The notes beneath the pieces were generated by a model, which had not been told where the DNA came from, did not search any database, and worked only from the letters and a program-made list of their open reading frames with translations. Positions 59,536 through 64,000 of a stretch of DNA of 64,000 nucleotides are shown here, one piece after another. Every line of letters begins with the position of its first letter. Within the stretch, counting starts at the first letter, position 1. The position numbers were made by a program, and so were the translations under genes. Origin of the DNA: Bradyrhizobium sp. CCBAU 53340 (GTDB lineage: Bacteria > Pseudomonadota > Alphaproteobacteria > Rhizobiales > Xanthobacteraceae); contig NZ_CP030055.1 of the NCBI RefSeq assembly GCF_015291645.1, positions 4,960,001 through 5,024,000 on the forward strand. The letters run 5' to 3'.

Positions 59536-62472
59536 TCATTCTGCGCCAGCAATCGCTGGAGACTTCTCGCGGGAGCTTTCCTGGATTGGGCCCCGGGTTC
59601 CCCATGGGCCCGTTATAATATTCTTCAGAACGATTTTGGCTGGATTGCCCATTACGATGGATCCCGCTGGCACATTCTGCAAAACGACGCTGTTTGGTGA
59701 CACAATGCAATTATCTCCGATTTGAACTCCTGGCATTATTACTGAACCCGCTCCGATCAAGCAGTTGTCGCCAATAAAAACGTCCCTAAATCTTCCGTTT
59801 ACGAAATCATGAGCAAGTATTGCAGATCGGAAAGCAACCGCGGTATTTTGACCGATATGCATACCAGAAGGATTCACCTTATCAAGTTTTGCGCTAAGCG
59901 AGATGCGGGTGCCCTTTTTTATATCCATTTTCCAAACAACAACAAAATACAACCGCCTCAATTCATAGTTGAGCAAAGCTAGCTTAGATCTAAAAAGCGA
60001 GATCATCGGTATTGGCATATTATCACTCCGAACAATACTTAGTGTCGCAATTGTCGCGCGCTCGACTCGCGGAAAGGGCTCATCGAGGAAGCGGCAGACC
60101 GGCTCCTCGTCCTGCCCCCAACCAGCCTGCTGCGCCGCCATTGCCTCCGCGCCGATGGAAAGTACCGTTGCCAAGGCTTCGACCGACTGCGCCGACAGAA
60201 AGGTCGAAAGGGGCATGGGACGGCCAGCATAGCCCTCGATCTCGAGCAGCAGGTTCAGCAGTGCCAGCGAGTCCGCGCCTAGGCCAAGAAGATTCTCGGA
60301 CCAGCCGATGGGCGAGACGCCCAGCACGTGCTCGCAGATCGCCTGCAGCTCCCGCCGCAGCCGGTCACCATTCGGGATCACCCCACCGGCTGGCGCCGGC
60401 CCGTGCGACGCCCTGATGGCCGGAGGCGCCCGGAGAACTGGATGGTTGGCAATCGTTTTGAGGCATTCCGGGTTCTGCAAGGCATCACGGTTCCGCACAG
60501 GGCGGCCATTCACCGCATCCCGCGCCGCCGCCTCGGACCGCTTGCCGCTAAATGTGAGGGGAAGCGCCGCGACCTGTGCGATGCGCGCCGGCGCGAAGGC
60601 GGGAGAGCCGCAGCGCACAAGCTCCGAGCGGATGTGCTTCGCCAGCATGTCGTCGAGCACCAGGCCTTCGCGCAGCACGACCAGCAGAATCATGCGCGAG
60701 CCGCCCGCCTCCTCCTCGGCCTGCTGCTCGACCGCCATTGCCTCGCGGATCTCCTCGATGCTGTCCAGGATTCGGTAAATCTCCGCGGTACCGATGCGGA
60801 TGCCGCGCACGTTAAGAACGCCGTCGGAACGACCATGCAGCCGCCAGCCGCCTTGGGGAGTAGCCTCGATAAGATCGCCATGCGTCCAGAAGCCGGGGTT
60901 CTGGGCGAAGTAGGCGGCATGGAAACGCGTGCCGTCGGCGTCACCGTGAAAGCCGAGCGGGCGGGAGGGAAAAGGATTGGCGCAGACCAGCTCGCCGATG
61001 CCCGCCTCCGGATCGTCGGGCGGCGGCAGCGAGCGGACATCAAGGCCAAGGCTGCGGCATTGTATCTCTCCGCGATGGATGGGCAGGTTCGGATTGCCCA
61101 GCACAAAGCAGCCGATAATGTCGGTGCCGCCGGAGATCGACTGCAGTGACACCGCTCCATTCACTTCATCCCGAACCCAGTCGTACTGACGTGGATATAA
61201 GATCGAGCCCGTAGAGAGCACAGCCCGCAGAGCGGAAAGGTCGAACGCCCGCCTCGGAGAAAAGCGCCTCTGCTCGCAAAAGTGCAGATAGCCAGGATTG
61301 GTGCCGAACACGGTCGCACCTTCCTCGGCGACGATCCGCCAGAAGGTGTCCGGCCCTTCGAGCGGCCCATCGTAGAGAACGAGCTCCACGCCGGAGGCGA
61401 GCGCGGAGAGCTGCCAATTCCACATCATCCAGCCGCAGGAGGTCTGGAAGAACAGCTTGTCACCCGGGGCGAGATCGCAGTGCAACCGGTGCTCCTTCAC
61501 ATGCTCCAGCAGGGTGCCACCAGCGCCATGCTGGATGCATTTCGGCGGCCCCGTAGTACCAGAGGAGAACATCGTGAACAGGGGCTGATTAAATGGATAA
61601 CGCAGCCAGCCCGGTCCCTCCTCGTCGCCAACGGCATCGCAGAGCAGATCGGCGAGCCTGTGCAGGGGCACCGTCCTCTCGCCGACGGGAAGAGAGCCGT
61701 TGTCCAGCGCAACGATCGCGGCGAGGCTCGGTAGACCGGCCGCCGCACCGGCGACACGCTCGGCGACGGGGGCCCCCGAATCCCACGGCTTCGCCCCGAG
61801 ACACCCGAATAGCACCACGGGATCTAAGGAGGCGAAGCGCGCGAGGATGGCTGGCACGCCCATGTCCGGCGCGCAGCTGGCGAAGGTCGCGCCAACGGCA
61901 GCGGTGGCGAGCGCGGCAATGACCACTTCCGCATTGTTGCGTGCGATAGCCGCGACATGGTCGCCACGACGCACACCCAACCGCTGTAACGATGATGCCA
62001 GCCCGGCTACCGCGACGCGCAGTGCGCCGCGCGTGAACCTCTTCTGGCTGCCGCCCCCATGGCAGGCCGTCAGGACGGGTTGGTCTGGACTACCGGCGAG
62101 GAGACACTCGGTGTAGTTAAGACGGAGATTCGGGAAAAAGCGGGCGGTCTTGCAGGCATCGCCGACACAGACCGGCTCGACCGCACCCTCCCGAGGTAGC
62201 TCGCACCACTCCAGGAAGAGGCGCCAAAAGCTGCGGAACTCCTTCACCGAGAAACGGTCCATCGCAGCATGATCGGGCAGGTTCTGCCCCGTCCGAGCCT
62301 CGCACCATTGTCTGAAGGCGGTCAGCTGCGAATGCGCGACAGCCCGGTCATCGGGACGGTACACCACTTCCTCTCCCCTTCCGCCAGAGGAACGACCGTT
62401 GCGCAAAATCTCGGTCAGCGGATCGGCAAAAGTTTCTGGCTGGGTGAGTTGGAAAACGTTAGCGTCGGTCAT
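59536..62472 (-). CDS. Acetoacetyl-CoA-synthetase-like ligase / ACP / hexapeptide acyltransferase fusion
   Basis: A 978-residue three-domain protein. Residues 1-650 form an acyl-adenylate ligase of the acetoacetyl-CoA synthetase (AacS) branch: P-loop MFSSGTTGPPK (301-311), SGGTDIIGCFV, WTHGDLIEATPQGGWRLHGR and catalytic K644 (FSGKRSE). Residues about 700-775 form an acyl carrier protein, attachment S735 in GLGADSLALLNLLLEI. Residues about 850-955 form a left-handed beta-helix acetyltransferase, IGDNCLIGAGSVIMPGVQIG, with possible catalytic H888 (ILAHDF). One chain thus activates a beta-keto or similar short acid, tethers it, and transfers it, probably to a sugar. The last about 20 residues lie at the junction with an IS110 remnant and may be non-native. 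Confidence 0.88.
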   Translation of the reverse strand: MTDANVFQLTQPETFADPLTEILRNGRSSGGRGEEVVYRPDDRAVAHSQLTAFRQWCEARTGQNLPDHAAMDRFSVKEFRSFWRLFLEWCELPREGAVEPVCVGDACKTARFFPNLRLNYTECLLAGSPDQPVLTACHGGGSQKRFTRGALRVAVAGLASSLQRLGVRRGDHVAAIARNNAEVVIAALATAAVGATFASCAPDMGVPAILARFASLDPVVLFGCLGAKPWDSGAPVAERVAGAAAGLPSLAAIVALDNGSLPVGERTVPLHRLADLLCDAVGDEEGPGWLRYPFNQPLFTMFSSGTTGPPKCIQHGAGGTLLEHVKEHRLHCDLAPGDKLFFQTSCGWMMWNWQLSALASGVELVLYDGPLEGPDTFWRIVAEEGATVFGTNPGYLHFCEQRRFSPRRAFDLSALRAVLSTGSILYPRQYDWVRDEVNGAVSLQSISGGTDIIGCFVLGNPNLPIHRGEIQCRSLGLDVRSLPPPDDPEAGIGELVCANPFPSRPLGFHGDADGTRFHAAYFAQNPGFWTHGDLIEATPQGGWRLHGRSDGVLNVRGIRIGTAEIYRILDSIEEIREAMAVEQQAEEEAGGSRMILLVVLREGLVLDDMLAKHIRSELVRCGSPAFAPARIAQVAALPLTFSGKRSEAAARDAVNGRPVRNRDALQNPECLKTIANHPVLRAPPAIRASHGPAPAGGVIPNGDRLRRELQAICEHVLGVSPIGWSENLLGLGADSLALLNLLLEIEGYAGRPMPLSTFLSAQSVEALATVLSIGAEAMAAQQAGWGQDEEPVCRFLDEPFPRVERATIATLSIVRSDNMPIPMISLFRSKLALLNYELRRLYFVVVWKMDIKKGTRISLSAKLDKVNPSGMHIGQNTAVAFRSAILAHDFVNGRFRDVFIGDNCLIGAGSVIMPGVQIGDNCIVSPNSVVLQNVPAGSIVMGNPAKIVLKNIITGPWGTRGPIQESSREKSPAIAGAE

Positions 62473-62650
62473 GACGTAGCACTCCTTCGGTGGAGAAGTG
62501 TGAGGCTTCGAACACCCCCAAATACGCCACCTTACCCCTTCATGCCGTCACCAACTTTCGCCCATAGCTTGCCGACCTCTAGCTCACACTCGCTGCGGGT
62601 CGAACGCAACAGCCCCGAAGGATTACTCTCTTCGGTTTCGTCGCTTCAGT

Positions 62651-62810
62651 ATGGCCAATCATCAAGCCCAGACGGTGTGGGTGGTCTTCAACGGGGACAT
62701 TTACAACTATCAGCAGCTTCGGCAGGAGTTGCAGGAGCATGGCCACGTGTTTCGTTCCGGACACCGAGGTGATCGTGCACGGCTACAAGCAGTGGGAGGA
62801 CGCCGTGCCA
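62651..62810 (+). pseudogene. Asparagine synthetase N-terminal remnant
   Basis: Frame 1 reads ANHQAQTVWVVFNGDIYNYQ then QLRQELQEHGHVFRS; shifted by one, DTEVIVHGYKQWEDAV continues. Both parts match the glutaminase domain of AsnB (FNGEIYN...LE..GH.F...DTEVI...Y..WG). The first residues with catalytic Cys and everything after are missing. Confidence 0.75.
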
Positions 62811-62839
62811 GCGCCTTGATTCAATTCGCCGCAGGCTCT

Positions 62840-63075
62840 CAAACCAATGGCCGGCGTGCAGATCGCCGAGTTGACGGCGGTCGTCAAGATGCTCGAGCGT
62901 ACGCTGCACGGCACGCGCTCGAAACGCTTGCGTAGCGACACTGAGCGATGAGCAGATTGCCTTCGTGTTTAACGAGATCGCGACCGGTGCAGCAGGACGG
63001 GTTGAAGCGCCTCGTCGTGAGGCTGGCGATATTCCGCCTGATTGTGACGTGCCGTCCGAAAGGCGGAAATAGCCC
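62840..63075 (+). mobile_element. IS66-type transposase remnant
   Basis: QIAELTAVVKMLERTLHGTR then, after a frameshift, DEQIAFVFNEIATGAAG, resembling the N-terminal region of IS66 TnpC (coiled-coil, ...GRRSE...). The rest of the transposase is absent. Confidence 0.55.
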
Positions 63076-63122
63076 AAGAGACCGACACTTGATAGACACG
63101 ACGCGTCGCTAGAGGCCGCAGA

Positions 63123-63902
63123 TCAGGCGGAAGGGCCGGCGCTGACCTGCGGCTCCGCCCTCGCGGGGAGAGCCGGTTTGCGGATCATCAAGATGATGTC
63201 GTCGTAATCGGAGCTCAGGCGGCCGAGAGACAGGACGTGAAGCGTCTTCTTGTAGGCTACCACCAAGTTTTGTCTAAGGCTCTTGTTAGTCAGCGTGCCA
63301 GAATACCCATATTCGGCGGCCAGGACCAGTCCGTTCTGTCCGCAGAAGGCCCGAATGCCTTCGCGCGACACCACCTTATCGTAGGTGACGCGGTAGGGGG
63401 CGTAGCCTGGCTTGCCGGCGTTCTTCGATCCGCGGATCAGACGATAAAAGAGCACGTGAAACCAGTGCGGCGTCATCCTGGAGGTGAAGCCGAATGCAGA
63501 GTAAGGATCGGGGATCACGATGATGATCAGCCCGCCCGGTTTCACCCATCTGTTGAATTTCTCCAGAACCTGCTGCGCCCCCGACACGTGCTCCAGGACA
63601 AAGCAGTTGAAGATCACGTCGAAGGTCCGCTCACCGAAATCAGCTGTGCGCAGATCCCCGAGGATCGCTTCGTGGAGGTCCTTCGTTTCGTCGCGCCGGA
63701 TGCGAAGGGCTTCGGGGTCGAGGTCGATGCCGGTCAGCACATAGCCGTCATCGCCGATGTCGAGATCCCACTTCTGGCCGCAACCAGCTTCGAGGATCTC
63801 AAGAACCTTGCCTGGATCCTTGATCGAGCGAATCTCACAGGACATGACCTGCACCGCGTGATCCCAACCGATCGTCAGCGGAATTCGGCTTGGTGCTTTC
63901 AT
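63123..63902 (-). CDS. SAM-dependent class I methyltransferase
   Basis: A 259-residue protein started at 63902 (MKAPSRIPLTIGWD); an upstream Met at 63974 would add 24 residues. Motif I LEAGCGQKWDLDIG (SAM-binding), GIDLDPEALRIRRD (acidic residue after strand 2), FDVIFNCFVLEHV (motif near the SAM adenine) and LIIIVIPDPYSAFGF are all present. A C-terminal region RGIRAFCGQNGLVL-like follows. Such type 11 methyltransferases in surface-polysaccharide clusters methylate sugars or lipid-linked intermediates. The window ends 98 bases upstream of the chosen start. Confidence 0.85.
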   Translation of the reverse strand: MKAPSRIPLTIGWDHAVQVMSCEIRSIKDPGKVLEILEAGCGQKWDLDIGDDGYVLTGIDLDPEALRIRRDETKDLHEAILGDLRTADFGERTFDVIFNCFVLEHVSGAQQVLEKFNRWVKPGGLIIIVIPDPYSAFGFTSRMTPHWFHVLFYRLIRGSKNAGKPGYAPYRVTYDKVVSREGIRAFCGQNGLVLAAEYGYSGTLTNKSLRQNLVVAYKKTLHVLSLGRLSSDYDDIILMIRKPALPARAEPQVSAGPSA

Positions 63903-64000
63903 CGACTTAGCTCCATTGGAGCAGGCCACTTCCCGTCCGGCCGGCCTCTCGGATGTGGCGCACTCAGCAGACACTTCGCCGCTCGACTTTCTTATTACAA

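Larger units (their letters stand above)
62473..63122. other. Gap with AsnB and IS66 remnants
   Basis: 650 bases without an intact gene; contains the two remnants listed at 62651-62810 and 62840-63075. The promoter of the fusion gene lies at 62473-62600. Confidence 0.6.

Overview
The window is GC-rich alphaproteobacterial DNA, almost certainly from Bradyrhizobium or a close relative. Three things point there. The core genes (rpiA, gph, moaA, dusA, Mrp, TRAP and ABC transporters) are of rhizobial type. Two perfect TTAA-N7-TTAAC boxes (the CtrA consensus) and a dispersed Rhizobiales palindrome are present. The amino acid:[carrier protein] ligase at 32822-33826 carries the zinc-ligand positions (C131, E176, C279) I recall for the B. 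japonicum enzyme Bll0957. I see no tRNA, rRNA or CRISPR array.

Left part (1-27 kb), ordered chromosomal backbone: rpiA (cut by the window edge), gph, a small monooxygenase-like gene divergent from a LysR regulator, a CtrA-boxed lipoprotein, moaA, a TRAP permease pair (small and large), an M20 peptidase, a ribose-type ABC importer with a divergent LacI regulator and repeated operators, a TctE/TctD-like two-component pair, a YunG-like protein, two paralogous TakP-like TRAP binding proteins each followed by a hairpin terminator, Mrp, a VOC protein, a beta-hydroxyacid dehydrogenase, a cation/proton antiporter, a PdhS/DivJ-like kinase behind a CtrA box, a DUF1289 protein, a retropepsin-like protease and dusA.

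Middle part (27-40 kb): the gene order breaks down after dusA into a frameshifted dapA-like gene and a headless amino-acid ABC ATPase. Then comes the most striking locus, ten tightly packed genes in two divergent operons. The leftward operon encodes an acyl-CoA dehydrogenase, an aminoacyl-tRNA-synthetase-like amino acid:[carrier protein] ligase, a MetY-like PLP enzyme, a MetA-like acyltransferase and a GNAT acyltransferase. The rightward operon encodes a carrier protein, a FATP-type acyl-CoA synthetase, a second carrier protein, a second AMP-ligase and a FabG-like reductase. Together these look like a complete tailored pathway joining a carrier-bound amino acid, a homoserine-derived unit and an activated acyl chain. 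The product is unknown.

Right part (40-64 kb), accessory and surface-related: two LuxR/NarL regulators with degenerate receivers, a Wzz-like chain-length protein, asparagine synthetase, a type I secretion operon (substrate, ABC exporter with two tandem C39-like domains, HlyD adaptor), a GT4 glycosyltransferase, a membrane protein, a polysaccharide-deacetylase-like protein, a three-domain fusion (acetoacetyl-CoA-synthetase-like ligase, ACP, hexapeptide acyltransferase) and a methyltransferase. Between them lie HlyD, AsnB, HNH, IS256, IS110 and IS66 remnants. This is an old, rearranged genomic island that probably makes and decorates cell-surface polysaccharide and exports protein.
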